A stretch of 64,000 bases of DNA. Source: Mucilaginibacter geliditolerans (GTDB lineage Bacteria; Bacteroidota; Bacteroidia; Sphingobacteriales; Sphingobacteriaceae). The stretch covers positions 1-64,000 of the forward strand of contig NZ_JACHBY010000008.1 in the NCBI RefSeq assembly GCF_014200495.1, written 5' to 3'. The translations under genes and the position numbers were made by a program. The notes beneath the pieces were generated by a model. That model saw only the letters and a list, made by a program, of their open reading frames with translations, was not told the origin of the DNA and did no database searches. Each line of letters starts with the position of its first letter. Positions within the stretch are counted from its first letter, which is position 1. Below are positions 24,540-34,894 of this stretch, one piece after another.

Positions 24540-25595
24540 CGCTTCTACAACCTGGTTTTCAGGGCGTAAGCTGCGTACAGTTTTACCTGCCTGCCATATT
24601 TCGCTGTCACGCAGTTCTTTTAATTCTGCATCCAGTTTTTCGCGGTAATCAGGTTGGCTGTTTGAATCGATAGAGCGTTGTGATTCAACACCTGTTGCAA
24701 CACTTTTGTATAGTTCTTCAAATACTGGTTTAGTAGCATCACGGAATTTTTTCCACCAATCTAAAGCACCACGTTGCGCGGTAGTTGAGCAATTTGCATA
24801 CATCCAGTCCATACCATTTTCAGCAACTAATGGCATTAATGATTGGGTTAACTCTTCAACAGTTTCGTTGAAAGCTTCAGATGGAGAGTGACCGTTAGCA
24901 CGCAATACATCGTACTGTGCAGCGAAGATACCCTGGATACAACCCATTAATGTGCCACGCTCGCCGGTTAAATCGCTATAAACTTCTTTTTTGAAGTTAG
25001 TTTCGAATAAATAACCGCTACCAACAGCGATACCTAAAGCGATAACCCTGTCAAATGCTTTACCTGTAGCATCCTGGAAGATAGCGTAGCTTGAATTTAA
25101 GCCACGGCCTTGCAGGAACATACGGCGTAATGAAGTACCAGATCCTTTTGGAGCAACTAAAAATACGTCAACATCAGCAGGAGGGATGATACCGGTTTGC
25201 TCGTTGAAAGTAATACCGAAACCATGTGAAAAATATAATGCCTTGCCCGGAGTTAAGTGTTTTTTAACAGTTGGCCATAAAGCAATCTGTGCTGCATCGC
25301 TTAATAAATAGCAAATAACAGTTCCTCTTTCAAGGGCTTCTTCAATTTCAAAAAGGGTTTCGCCCGGTACAAAGCCATCAGCAACGGCTTTATCCCAAGT
25401 TTTGGTGCCTTTGCGCTGACCAACGATAACGTTGATACCATTGTCTTTTTGATTTAATGCCTGGCCCGGACCTTGAACACCGTAACCGATAACAGCTACA
25501 ACTTCATCTTTTAATACGTCCTGAGCTTTTGATAAAGGGAACTCCTCGCGGGTTACTACATTTTCTTCACTACCGCCGAAATTTAATTTTGCCAT
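24537..25595 (-). CDS. ilvC: Ketol-acid reductoisomerase
   Basis: It isomerises and reduces 2-acetolactate or 2-aceto-2-hydroxybutanoate with NADPH. The 352-residue protein has the Rossmann motif VVAVIGYGVQGPGQ (32-45), the cofactor-loop segment GQRKGTKTW and the C-terminal knotted helical domain with conserved acids (YSDLTGERGTLMGCIQGIF; ETVEELTQSLMPL). Length fits the short (class I) form. I start at ATG 25595 (MAKLNFGG); the in-frame ATG at 25625 adds MRSQKSKIKT, which is not conserved. The stop codon lies inside a CCCCCTTTAGGGGG repeat arm. Confidence 0.96.
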   Translation of the reverse strand: MAKLNFGGSEENVVTREEFPLSKAQDVLKDEVVAVIGYGVQGPGQALNQKDNGINVIVGQRKGTKTWDKAVADGFVPGETLFEIEEALERGTVICYLLSDAAQIALWPTVKKHLTPGKALYFSHGFGITFNEQTGIIPPADVDVFLVAPKGSGTSLRRMFLQGRGLNSSYAIFQDATGKAFDRVIALGIAVGSGYLFETNFKKEVYSDLTGERGTLMGCIQGIFAAQYDVLRANGHSPSEAFNETVEELTQSLMPLVAENGMDWMYANCSTTAQRGALDWWKKFRDATKPVFEELYKSVATGVESQRSIDSNSQPDYREKLDAELKELRDSEIWQAGKTVRSLRPENQVVEA

Positions 25596-25617
25596 TGTTT
25601 TGATTTTTGATTTTTGT

Positions 25618-25649
25618 GATCTCACCGATTAGGGATGATCTCACCGATT
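25618..25649. repeat. 13-bp direct repeat GATCTCACCGATT
   Basis: Two identical copies (25618-25630 and 25637-25649) lie 6 bp apart in the ilvN-ilvC gap, 22 bp upstream of the ilvC start codon. No dyad is evident. Confidence 0.65.
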
Positions 25650-25701
25650 TTTATATTTAAATTCTATCAGTTAACTAATTGGTTTCCCTTACGGGATTGG
25701 G

Positions 25702-26307
25702 CTACATGCTGAATACTTTTTGCCCTTTATTCAGGTATTCGTTCTCGATCACATCTTCACCTGGTTCCAGCCTTTCAAACTCACGTAATTTAGAGTTAAA
25801 GCCTTCGCTATCCTTAATAATAGCTACCCTTGCACTGCGTACAAACTCAATGAGGCCGTAAGGTTGTAAAATGGCTATCAGGTTATCAGTCTCCTCGCGA
25901 TGACCGGTGGTTTCAAAAACGGTATAGTCTTTACGCAAAACTACAACACGTGCACCATTTTCGCGCAATAAACGTTCCACACTTACTTTCTCAGCTATCA
26001 CATCCGTTGATACCTTGTATAAAGCCAGTTCCTGCCATATCACATCGGCATTGGTATGGTAATATACTTTTAAAACTTCCACCTGTTTTTCAATCTGGCG
26101 GGTTAATTTGCGTACCACATCTTCCGACTCAGTGATCACAATATTAAAGCGGTGGATACTCTCTATCTCAGATGGAGAAGTATTCAGGCTGTCGATATTG
26201 ATCTTACGGCGTGTAAATATAATGGCTATCCGGTTTAAAAGACCAATTTGGTTTTCCGTATAAACCGTGATGTTAAATTCCTGCTTTTCTGTATCTTGAT
26301 TGCTCAT
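25702..26307 (-). CDS. ilvN: Acetolactate synthase small (regulatory) subunit
   Basis: The regulatory subunit of acetohydroxyacid synthase, which confers valine feedback and stimulates the catalytic subunit. The 201-residue protein has an N-terminal ACT domain (FNITVYTENQIGLLNRIAIIF; RRKINIDSLNTSPSE) and a second domain of about 80 residues (YKVSTDVIAEKVSVERLL to IEFVRSARVAI). The segment IGLLNRIA fits the known effector-binding region of the family. It follows ilvB by 21 bp. Confidence 0.93.
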   Translation of the reverse strand: MSNQDTEKQEFNITVYTENQIGLLNRIAIIFTRRKINIDSLNTSPSEIESIHRFNIVITESEDVVRKLTRQIEKQVEVLKVYYHTNADVIWQELALYKVSTDVIAEKVSVERLLRENGARVVVLRKDYTVFETTGHREETDNLIAILQPYGLIEFVRSARVAIIKDSEGFNSKLREFERLEPGEDVIENEYLNKGQKVFSM

Positions 26308-26328
26308 CTTTTAATCTCTTAGGGGTTG

Positions 26329-28068
26329 TTATTTAAGCCTGATCTCACTTACGCTGCATCCCTGCGGCACCATCGGGAATACATTATTCTCTTTGGTCAC
26401 CATTACTTCAAGTAAGTATGAACCTTTATGGGCCATCATTTCTTTTAATGTAGGTACCAACTCTTCCCTGTTATTGATGCATTTTCCGGCTATGCGGTAA
26501 GCTGCTGCCAATGCCACAAAATCAGGGCTCTGGATATCAACGAATGAATAGCGGCGTTCGTTAAACAATTCCTGCCATTGGCGCACCATGCCTAAAAAGC
26601 GGTTGTTCAGGATGATGATCTTAACATCAATGCCGGTTTGCATAATGGTACCCAGCTCCTGTAAAGTCATCTGGAAACCACCATCACCAATAATAGCAAC
26701 TACATCACGCTCCAGAGCTCCAAATTTTGCGCCTATGGCTGCAGGTAATGCAAAGCCCATAGTACCTAAACCGCCGCTGGTAACATTACTGCGTGTTTTA
26801 TTGAACTGTGCATAACGGCAGGCTACCATCTGATGCTGACCAACGTCGGTTACAATGACAGCATCGCCGTTGGTTAACTCATTCAGTTGTTTGATCACCT
26901 CGCCCATAGTCATCTCTTCTGATGTTGGGTTCAGCTCTGTATGTATTACCGCGTCAACTTCTTTTTGAGTGTACTCATTAAAAAGTTTAAGCCATTCTGT
27001 ATGTTCTTTTTTATCAACCAAAGTGGTAAGCAATGGCAAGGTTTCTTTACAATCGCCCCAAACAGGTACGGTTGTTTTTACGTTCTTGTCAATCTCAGCC
27101 GGGTCAATATCCAAATGGATAACCTGAGCCTGTTTGGCGTATTTATCTAAACGGCCGGTTACACGGTCATCAAAACGCATACCGATGGCGATCAATACAT
27201 CGCAATCATTAGTCAGCACGTTAGGGCCGTAGTTGCCATGCATGCCCAGCATACCCACGTTAAGCGGGTGATCTGTTGGGATAGCGCCTGCGCCAAGGAT
27301 TGTCCAAGCTGATGGAATCCCGCTTTTCTCGATGAAAGCTTTAAATTCCTGTTCTGCACTGCCTAATATTACACCTTGTCCCCATAATACAAATGGTTTT
27401 TTAGCCTGATTGATCAAAGCCGCAGCTTCCTCAATATATTGATGGCGAACGATAGGTTTTGGCCTGTAGCTACGGATATGGTTACATTTTACATAACCTT
27501 TATAGTCGAACTTTTGTATCTGCGCATTTTTGGTGATGTCGATCAATACAGGTCCCGGGCGGCCGCTTTTGGCTATGTAGAAAGCCTTGGCGATCACTTC
27601 AGGGATCTCATTAGCATCAGTTACCTGGTAGTTCCATTTGGTAACTGGGGTGGTAATATTGATCACATCAGTTTCCTGGAAAGCATCAGTACCTAACAGG
27701 TGTGCAAACACCTGGCCGGTGATACATACTAATGGCGTGCTGTCGATCTGTGCATCAGCCAAACCAGTTACCAGGTTAGTTGCACCCGGCCCGCTTGTTG
27801 CGAAGACGACACCGACTTTACCTGAGGTACGCGCATAGCCCTGACCGGCGTGTATGCCGCCCTGCTCATGACGGACCAGTATGTGGTTTAGTTTTTCTTT
27901 GTAATCATACAAAGCGTCATAAATAGGCATAATAGCGCCACCCGGATAGCCAAAAATGGTATCCACACCTTCAGTAATCAATGCTTCTAATAATGCTACT
28001 GATCCTGAAACTTCAACAGCTTCTTTTGCTGCCGGTGTTGTTAGTACTTCCTGTTGTGCAACTTCCAT
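26329..28068 (-). CDS. ilvB: Acetolactate synthase large (catalytic) subunit
   Basis: A ThDP-dependent enzyme making 2-acetolactate and 2-aceto-2-hydroxybutanoate. The 579-residue protein has the catalytic glutamate region LVRHEQGGIHAGQGYAR, FAD-domain features in the middle (IAIGMRFDDRVTGRLDKY) and the ThDP/Mg motif IIGDGGFQMTLQELGTIMQ ending in NN. Biosynthetic AHAS context (ilvN, ilvC, ilvD adjacent) excludes a catabolic acetolactate synthase. The start lies next to the left arm of a perfect 27-bp inverted repeat. Confidence 0.96.
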   Translation of the reverse strand: MEVAQQEVLTTPAAKEAVEVSGSVALLEALITEGVDTIFGYPGGAIMPIYDALYDYKEKLNHILVRHEQGGIHAGQGYARTSGKVGVVFATSGPGATNLVTGLADAQIDSTPLVCITGQVFAHLLGTDAFQETDVINITTPVTKWNYQVTDANEIPEVIAKAFYIAKSGRPGPVLIDITKNAQIQKFDYKGYVKCNHIRSYRPKPIVRHQYIEEAAALINQAKKPFVLWGQGVILGSAEQEFKAFIEKSGIPSAWTILGAGAIPTDHPLNVGMLGMHGNYGPNVLTNDCDVLIAIGMRFDDRVTGRLDKYAKQAQVIHLDIDPAEIDKNVKTTVPVWGDCKETLPLLTTLVDKKEHTEWLKLFNEYTQKEVDAVIHTELNPTSEEMTMGEVIKQLNELTNGDAVIVTDVGQHQMVACRYAQFNKTRSNVTSGGLGTMGFALPAAIGAKFGALERDVVAIIGDGGFQMTLQELGTIMQTGIDVKIIILNNRFLGMVRQWQELFNERRYSFVDIQSPDFVALAAAYRIAGKCINNREELVPTLKEMMAHKGSYLLEVMVTKENNVFPMVPQGCSVSEIRLK

Positions 28069-28069
28069 A

Positions 28070-28168
28070 AAGCCCCCTAACCCCCTAAAGGGGGAATTTT
28101 TGTTTAATTTATTAGTTTATTATCTTTTTATTACCCTCTTGTTCCCCCTTTAGGGGGTTAGGGGGCTT
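28070..28168. repeat. 27-bp perfect inverted repeat between ilvD and ilvB
   Basis: The left arm (28070-28096) begins AAGCCCCCTAACCCCCTAAA. The right arm (28142-28168) is its exact reverse complement; the spacer is 45 bp and AT-rich. Each arm also contains the palindrome CCCCCTTTAGGGGG or its equivalent. The right arm supplies the ilvD stop codon (28167-28169) and the left arm begins just before the ilvB start codon. Confidence 0.9.
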
Positions 28169-29876
28169 ATTCCATTTCATCAGTTACACAGCCTTCAGCG
28201 GCTGAGGTAACAGTTTTTGCATATCTGTATAAAACACCTTTTGTAACCTTAAGCGCCGGTTTAACCCAGGCTGCTTTGCGGGCTGCAAACTCTTCATCGC
28301 TGATCATTACATTAATGGTGCGGTTAATGGCATCAATAAATATCCTGTCGTTATCTTTTACAAAAGCGATACCACCGCCGTCGTAAGCTTCAGGAGTAAT
28401 GTGGCCAACCACAAAACCATGCGTACCGCCAGAGAAACGACCATCAGTAATTAATGCTACTGAACTGCCCAAACCTGCGCCAAATATGGCTGAGGTCGGT
28501 TTAAGCATTTCAGGCATGCCCGGTGCGCCTTTCGGCCCAACATTTCGGATAACTACTACATCGCCCTTTTCAACACGACCGCTTTGTATACCGTGGATCA
28601 ATTCAAACTCGCCATCAAATACACGGGCAGGGCCTTCAAAGCTGGTACCTTCCTTACCGGTGATCTTGGCTACGCTGCCGCCTTCGGCAAGGTTTCCGTA
28701 TAATATCTGTAAGTGACCGGTAGCCTTTATAGGGTTTTCAACCGGCAGAATTATTTTTTGTGTATCAAAATTTATTGACGGGACCTCTTGTAAGTTTTCG
28801 GCAATTGTTTTACCGGTTACAGTTAAGCAATGGCCGTGCAGCCATCCCTGGTCCCAGCAGTATTTCATTACCGCAGGTACGCCGCCCACTTTGTGCAGGT
28901 CTTCCATCATGTATTTACCGCTAGGCTTCATATCAGCCAAAACGGGTATGCGGTTACTTACCGCCTGGAAATCATCCTGGGTTATTTTTATGCCTACGCT
29001 TTTTGCCATTGCAATTAAGTGCAATACCGCGTTGGTTGATCCGCCCAGCACCATAATCACTACGATCGCATTTTCAAATGCCTCGCGGGTCATGATGTCT
29101 GTCGGTTTTATGTCTTTTGCTAATAAGATCTTGATCGCTTTTCCTGCTGCTAAACATTCTGCTTTCTTCTCTTCGCTTAAAGCAGGGTTTGACGATGAAT
29201 AAGGTAAGCTCATGCCCAAAGCCTCGATAGCTGCAGCCATGGTATTTGCAGTGTATATACCACCACATGCTCCGGCGCTAGGGCAGGCATTTTTAATTAC
29301 GCCCATAAAGTCCTCCGGACTAATAGTGCCTGCCATTTTTTGGCCTAAGGCCTCGAATGCTGATACGATGTTCAGGTCTTCACCTTTCCAGTGGCCCGGT
29401 TTAATAGTGCCACCATATACCATTATCGACGGGCGGTTTAAACGTCCCATTGCCATAATAGAGCCCGGCATATTTTTATCACAGCCCGGCAGGGTGATAA
29501 CACCATCATAATATTGAGCACCAACAACTGCTTCAATTGAATCAGCGATAATATCACGACTAACCAATGAATAGCGCATACCTTCGGTACCGTTGCTCAT
29601 GCCATCGCTCACACCAATAGTGTGGAAGATAAGGCCAACCATTTCTGCATCCCAAATACCTTGTTTAATGATCTTAGCCAGGTCATTCAGGTGCATGTTG
29701 CAGGTGTTACCATCATAACCCATACTCGCTACACCTACCTGTGGTTTCTGCATATCGTCGTCGGTTAAACCGATTCCGTATAGCATAGCCTGTGCCGCGG
29801 GCTGCGTAGGATCCTGGGTAAAGGTTTTACTGTACCGGTTCAATTCTATTGCTTCTGTTGTATCAGGTGCGCTCAT
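28167..29876 (-). CDS. ilvD: Dihydroxy-acid dehydratase
   Basis: It dehydrates 2,3-dihydroxy acids to 2-oxoisovalerate and 2-oxo-3-methylvalerate. The 569-residue protein carries the iron-sulfur cysteines in [11 protein letters not shown] and [14 protein letters not shown], and the conserved [12 protein letters not shown] and [11 protein letters not shown] segments. It is the first gene of the cluster, so transcription of the whole branched-chain operon probably starts in the 361-bp AT-rich gap upstream. The upstream gap lacks a perfect TAnnTTTG on this strand. Confidence 0.96.
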   Translation of the reverse strand: MSAPDTTEAIELNRYSKTFTQDPTQPAAQAMLYGIGLTDDDMQKPQVGVASMGYDGNTCNMHLNDLAKIIKQGIWDAEMVGLIFHTIGVSDGMSNGTEGMRYSLVSRDIIADSIEAVVGAQYYDGVITLPGCDKNMPGSIMAMGRLNRPSIMVYGGTIKPGHWKGEDLNIVSAFEALGQKMAGTISPEDFMGVIKNACPSAGACGGIYTANTMAAAIEALGMSLPYSSSNPALSEEKKAECLAAGKAIKILLAKDIKPTDIMTREAFENAIVVIMVLGGSTNAVLHLIAMAKSVGIKITQDDFQAVSNRIPVLADMKPSGKYMMEDLHKVGGVPAVMKYCWDQGWLHGHCLTVTGKTIAENLQEVPSINFDTQKIILPVENPIKATGHLQILYGNLAEGGSVAKITGKEGTSFEGPARVFDGEFELIHGIQSGRVEKGDVVVIRNVGPKGAPGMPEMLKPTSAIFGAGLGSSVALITDGRFSGGTHGFVVGHITPEAYDGGGIAFVKDNDRIFIDAINRTINVMISDEEFAARKAAWVKPALKVTKGVLYRYAKTVTSAAEGCVTDEME

Positions 29877-30237
29877 TATGGTAGAATATTTATACTAATT
29901 TTGTTACAGGTTCTTTATTGATTTAGATTTACTGAATCGCTGCAAATCCGTATTTGTAAGGTAGATATAGCTATCGCGAATAACAATACACACAACCCTT
30001 TATTTTTATTTAGTATATTATGGATGTTTATTTTAAATATACGAAATTATATTCTTTATTATTAAAATTATGCGTAATATAATTTTTAACAAAACATACC
30101 AAAGTTTAAAACGGTATTCGGTATCGATTTTATGCATGCATAGTAAAGTGTCGATTTTCTTCCTGAAATGGGATTTTATCACAAAAAATTATCACAAACA
30201 AAGCCCAATTTATCTTACTTTGTGAAGAGTTATCAGC
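29877..30237. promoter_or_regulatory. Divergent regulatory region, ilvD / Fic gene
   Basis: This 361-bp gene-free stretch is clearly more AT-rich than its neighbours and must hold the promoters of both flanking divergent genes. On the minus strand only imperfect -7 elements are seen (for example TAAACTTTG near 30103). On the plus strand TTACTTTG near 30218 is one base off and lies about 14 bp from the Fic start. I see no T-box, leader peptide with Leu/Ile/Val codon runs or riboswitch-like structure. Confidence 0.4.
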
Positions 30238-31029
30238 ATGGAAGAAATACAGTTTGAAATATTGCCTACCGCTTTATTAAATGATTATTTGCAGCACGTG
30301 AATAAATCTATTTCTGCAAATTTTGAAAATTTAAAGGATAGCGAACTATCAGCAGATACTTTCAGCTTTTATACTTCGGTTTCAGCTGTGTTTTCTTCTA
30401 AGATAGAGGGAGCGGATATTGAACTGGATTCCTTTATCAAACATAAAAAATGGGGAGTGAAGTTTTTACCGGATCATACTCAGAAAATTGATGACCTATA
30501 CGAAGCCTACCAGTTTGCTCAAAATAATGCTTTAACTGCTGATGCCATTAAACAAGCCCATATATTATTAACACAGCATATTTTGCAAAAGGTATATCGC
30601 GGTAAGATAAGGACCGGGAATATGTTTGTAACAACAGCCGATGGTAAAATAGAATATGTTGCCTGTCCGCCAAATTTGGTTAAACCAGAACTTGATAAAT
30701 TATATAATGATATCGCTGTATTACTGGGTGCGGAATTGAGTTTTGAAGAAACACTGTTCTTTGCATCGCTCATCCATCTTGTTTTTGTAAAGATACATCC
30801 CTTTGATGATGGCAACGGCAGAACCGCCCGGTTACTGGAAAAATGGTTCCTGGCTCAAAAGCTGGGAGATAAGGCCTGGTTCATCCAATCGGAGAAATTT
30901 TATTACGATCATCATCAAACCTATTATAATAACATCAGGCTGATGGGCTTGGAATATGAATTATTGGATTATGGAAAGGCTATGCCTTTTTTGCTGATGT
31001 TGCCTGAAACGTTAATATTAAAAATATAA
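30238..31029 (+). CDS. Fic-family AMPylase-like protein, class II self-inhibited
   Basis: A 263-residue Fic protein. The catalytic motif HPFDDGNGRTAR is at 187-198, with His187 as base and the Asp/Gly-Asn-Gly-Arg anion-binding loop intact. The inhibitory motif SxxxEG is present in the N-terminal helix as SSKIEG (53-58), with Glu57 expected to block ATP by family knowledge. It is therefore the class II arrangement, with the inhibitory helix N-terminal to the Fic core. The target is unknown and no separate antitoxin is adjacent. It is divergent from ilvD. Confidence 0.9.
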   Translation: MEEIQFEILPTALLNDYLQHVNKSISANFENLKDSELSADTFSFYTSVSAVFSSKIEGADIELDSFIKHKKWGVKFLPDHTQKIDDLYEAYQFAQNNALTADAIKQAHILLTQHILQKVYRGKIRTGNMFVTTADGKIEYVACPPNLVKPELDKLYNDIAVLLGAELSFEETLFFASLIHLVFVKIHPFDDGNGRTARLLEKWFLAQKLGDKAWFIQSEKFYYDHHQTYYNNIRLMGLEYELLDYGKAMPFLLMLPETLILKI

Positions 31030-31043
31030 TTTAAAGAGACTAG

Positions 31044-31673
31044 TTAAAAGCCCATTTCTTGGTCCAAAACTGGATCAGGAATTTTATCAGTATTAGTTAA
31101 AACAATGTTATCCGGTATCAATAAATAAGTTGTAGACATTTTAGGATTGTAAAGTTTGATTCTTTGTGCATCTCTATAATGTATAATAGAATATTCTTGA
31201 ACTAGCATTTCTTTCCAATCTCTTATAGAAACATCTAAGTCATTTCTGCTTAGCAAGTATAATTTCCCATGAAATGAGCTTATGTCACTTGTTTCAAGAG
31301 GATTAAAAGAATTAAATTTTATAATTCTCGATATAAAACCTATGAAAGTTCTCGCAGGTGAATAATAAACTTTCCCATATACATTAGCTAGACCTGCACT
31401 CGCAGAACCAGGGCTCTTAAATAATTCTGAATATTTAATGATACCTGTAAACCAACCTTTAGAGGATACATATTTAATTTCAAGATGATATAAAGCAGTT
31501 TTATTGTCTTGATCTTTTAAAGTGGAGAAGATTTTATAATTGCCATTTATATCATTTAGGTAATAATTTTTCTCTTGTGTTTTGTAGTAGAAGATTGTAG
31601 CAATAATAGCAGTTAAAATAGCTGCGGAATTAGCTATCAATCCAAAAATATCTAATAAATCTTTTGACATCAC
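31044..31673 (-). CDS. Uncharacterised single-TM protein
   Basis: A 209-residue protein I do not recognise. One helix at about residues 9-29 (FGLIANSAAILTAIIATIFYY) would anchor it, with a soluble C-terminal region of about 175 residues. That region has tryptophan and aromatic-rich beta-like segments (LYHLEIKYVSSKGWFTGIIKY, here truncated as LYHLEIKYVSSKGWF; SSFHGKLYLLSRNDLD; TYLLIPDNIVLTN). Codons are more AT-rich than in the neighbouring atp genes, which suggests recent acquisition. It is convergent with the Fic gene, 15 bp between the stop codons. Confidence 0.65.
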   Translation of the reverse strand: MMSKDLLDIFGLIANSAAILTAIIATIFYYKTQEKNYYLNDINGNYKIFSTLKDQDNKTALYHLEIKYVSSKGWFTGIIKYSELFKSPGSASAGLANVYGKVYYSPARTFIGFISRIIKFNSFNPLETSDISSFHGKLYLLSRNDLDVSIRDWKEMLVQEYSIIHYRDAQRIKLYNPKMSTTYLLIPDNIVLTNTDKIPDPVLDQEMGF

Positions 31674-31744
31674 TAATCTTTATTTCTTAAAGATACTAAT
31701 AAAACAAAGTGCTATTAATTAGTCCTCGCATTTATCAACCCCAC

Positions 31745-31777
31745 AAAAAAAGCCCTCCGGTATTACCGAAAGGCTTT
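31745..31777 (-). terminator. Intrinsic terminator after atpC
   Basis: Read on the minus strand: AAGCCTTTCGG, a 5-nt loop TAATA and CCGGAGGGCTT, then a run of T. The stem is about 11 bp with G-U pairs. It lies 23-55 bp beyond the atpC stop codon. Confidence 0.8.
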
Positions 31778-31799
31778 CTATAATCTTATATAGTACTGC

Positions 31800-32048
31800 T
31801 TATTTGTGGGTGATGCCCTCAGCTAATACGGTAACTACATTATTTAAGGCTTCAACAACGCCGCCTTGTATAAAAAATATTTCTTCTTTACCTGAGCCGC
31901 GGACTACTAACTTACCATCTTGCAGGGTTGAGATAATAGGAGCGTGGTGGTTCAAAATTTCAAATGAGCCCAATGTACCCGGCAGCGTTACCGAAGTTGC
32001 TTCGCCTTCAAATACTTTTTTATCAGGAGTAAGGATTTCTAAAGTCAT
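31800..32048 (-). CDS. atpC: ATP synthase epsilon subunit, short form
   Basis: An 82-residue F1 epsilon subunit. It shows the N-terminal beta-sandwich only: LEILTPDKKVFEGEATSVTLPG, the GSFEILNHHAPIISTLQDG turn and FFIQGGVVEALNNVVTVLAEG. The C-terminal two-helix domain (about 50 residues) that inhibits ATP hydrolysis in the E. coli protein is absent, because the chain ends at AEGITHK. It follows atpD by 98 bp on the same strand. Confidence 0.92.
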   Translation of the reverse strand: MTLEILTPDKKVFEGEATSVTLPGTLGSFEILNHHAPIISTLQDGKLVVRGSGKEEIFFIQGGVVEALNNVVTVLAEGITHK

Positions 32049-32055
32049 TTTTTTT

Positions 32056-33667
<1,612 letters not shown>

Positions 33668-33713
33668 TTATAAAAAATTAATACGAAATAATATTTCCCA
33701 CTATTTCGGAGCG

Positions 33714-33721
33714 CAAAGTTA
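33714..33721 (-). promoter_or_regulatory. Putative -7 element for atpD
   Basis: On the minus strand TAACTTTG is a perfect TAnnTTTG match, 62 bp before the atpD start. A TTTG at shorter-than-usual spacing lies upstream (ATATTTGAC), so the -33 element is uncertain. Confidence 0.5.
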
Positions 33722-33834
33722 AGCTTTCTTGTCAAATATTTAAATAGTTGTGACAGAATTTTTTGACACTTATTGTAATGAGTATCAATTAGCTTAAACA
33801 ATGCTAATTTATTATAAACAATAGATAATATATT

Positions 33835-34821
33835 TTATGCCTCAAAACTCAAAATGATCTTGCCGGTATGGTTACCGCTATCCATTAATTGATGTGCCTG
33901 GGCTGCTTTTGCCGCCGGGAACACCTCGTAAATGATCGGTTTTATTTCGTGAGAGGTTAAAAGGGGCCAAATGTTGGTTTCAAGTCTTTGCGCTATAGCC
34001 GCTTTAAAAGCCACATCTCGCGAGCGTAGCATAGAGCCGGTTATGGTGATGCGTTTGCGCATTACTAAGGATAGGTCAACCTGTGCGTCCTTACCTTTTA
34101 CGCTGTTGATCTGCACCAGGCGGCCCTCATCAGCCAGCGACTGGAGATTTAGAGGTGTGTAGTCTCCACCGATGGTATCCAGTATTACATCAACACCTTT
34201 GCCATTAGTTAATTGCTGGATTGCATCTTTAAAGTTTTCTGTTTTATAGTTGATGGCCTTTGTTGCGCCGAGTTTTTCGCATGCGCGGCATTTGTCATCC
34301 GATCCGGCGGTAGTATAAACTGTGCTGCCCATAGCCTTTGCCATTTGGATTGCCGCTACGCCAATGCCGCCTGAGCCGCCATGCACCAGCAGCGTTTCGC
34401 CTTTTTTTAATTTACCACGATCAAATACATTGCTCCACACGGTAAAAAATGTTTCGGGAAGGGATGCCGCTTCTATATATAACAGATCGTCGGGGATGGG
34501 GAGGCATTGCCCGGCGGGTACGCTGCAATACTCGGCATAGCCGCCACCGCTCAATAAGGCACATATGCGGTCGCCTTCCTTCCAGCGGGTAACGTTGGCG
34601 CCAACCTTAACAATAAGGCCGGCAATTTCTAGTCCGGGAATATCCTGTGGTGCTCCGGGCGGGGGCGGGTAATTGCCTTTGCGCTGAAATACATCGGGGC
34701 GGTTAATGCCCGCGGCAGCAACTTTAACCAGTACCTCATCGGCGGTAATTTCAGGTTTTGGCCTTTCGGTTAACTGTAAAACTTCCGGTCCGCCGGGCTG
34801 GGTTATAACTACTGCTTTCAT
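33835..34821 (-). CDS. NAD(P)H-quinone oxidoreductase (zeta-crystallin/PIG3 family)
   Basis: A 328-residue medium-chain reductase without the structural-zinc cysteines of alcohol dehydrogenases. The N-terminal GroES-like domain has AGINRPDVFQRKGNYPPPPG and IPGLEIAGLIV. The Rossmann domain has VHGGSGGIGVAAIQMAKAMG and DVILDTIGGDY. The family reduces quinones or enones with NADPH; the PIG3 subgroup is indicated by the GNYPPPPGAP loop. It appears monocistronic. Confidence 0.9.
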   Translation of the reverse strand: MKAVVITQPGGPEVLQLTERPKPEITADEVLVKVAAAGINRPDVFQRKGNYPPPPGAPQDIPGLEIAGLIVKVGANVTRWKEGDRICALLSGGGYAEYCSVPAGQCLPIPDDLLYIEAASLPETFFTVWSNVFDRGKLKKGETLLVHGGSGGIGVAAIQMAKAMGSTVYTTAGSDDKCRACEKLGATKAINYKTENFKDAIQQLTNGKGVDVILDTIGGDYTPLNLQSLADEGRLVQINSVKGKDAQVDLSLVMRKRITITGSMLRSRDVAFKAAIAQRLETNIWPLLTSHEIKPIIYEVFPAAKAAQAHQLMDSGNHTGKIILSFEA

Positions 34822-34894
34822 AGGGGTAAGTATTTCGCTAATATAACCCTAATGAGGTAGTTCTGTTTGTAAATTTACGTTTACAAAAGCCGAT

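Noticed and set aside
29877..30237. T-box, leader peptide or riboswitch before ilvD
   Set aside because: No codon run for Ile, Leu or Val, no T-box sequence and no terminator-like hairpin was seen.
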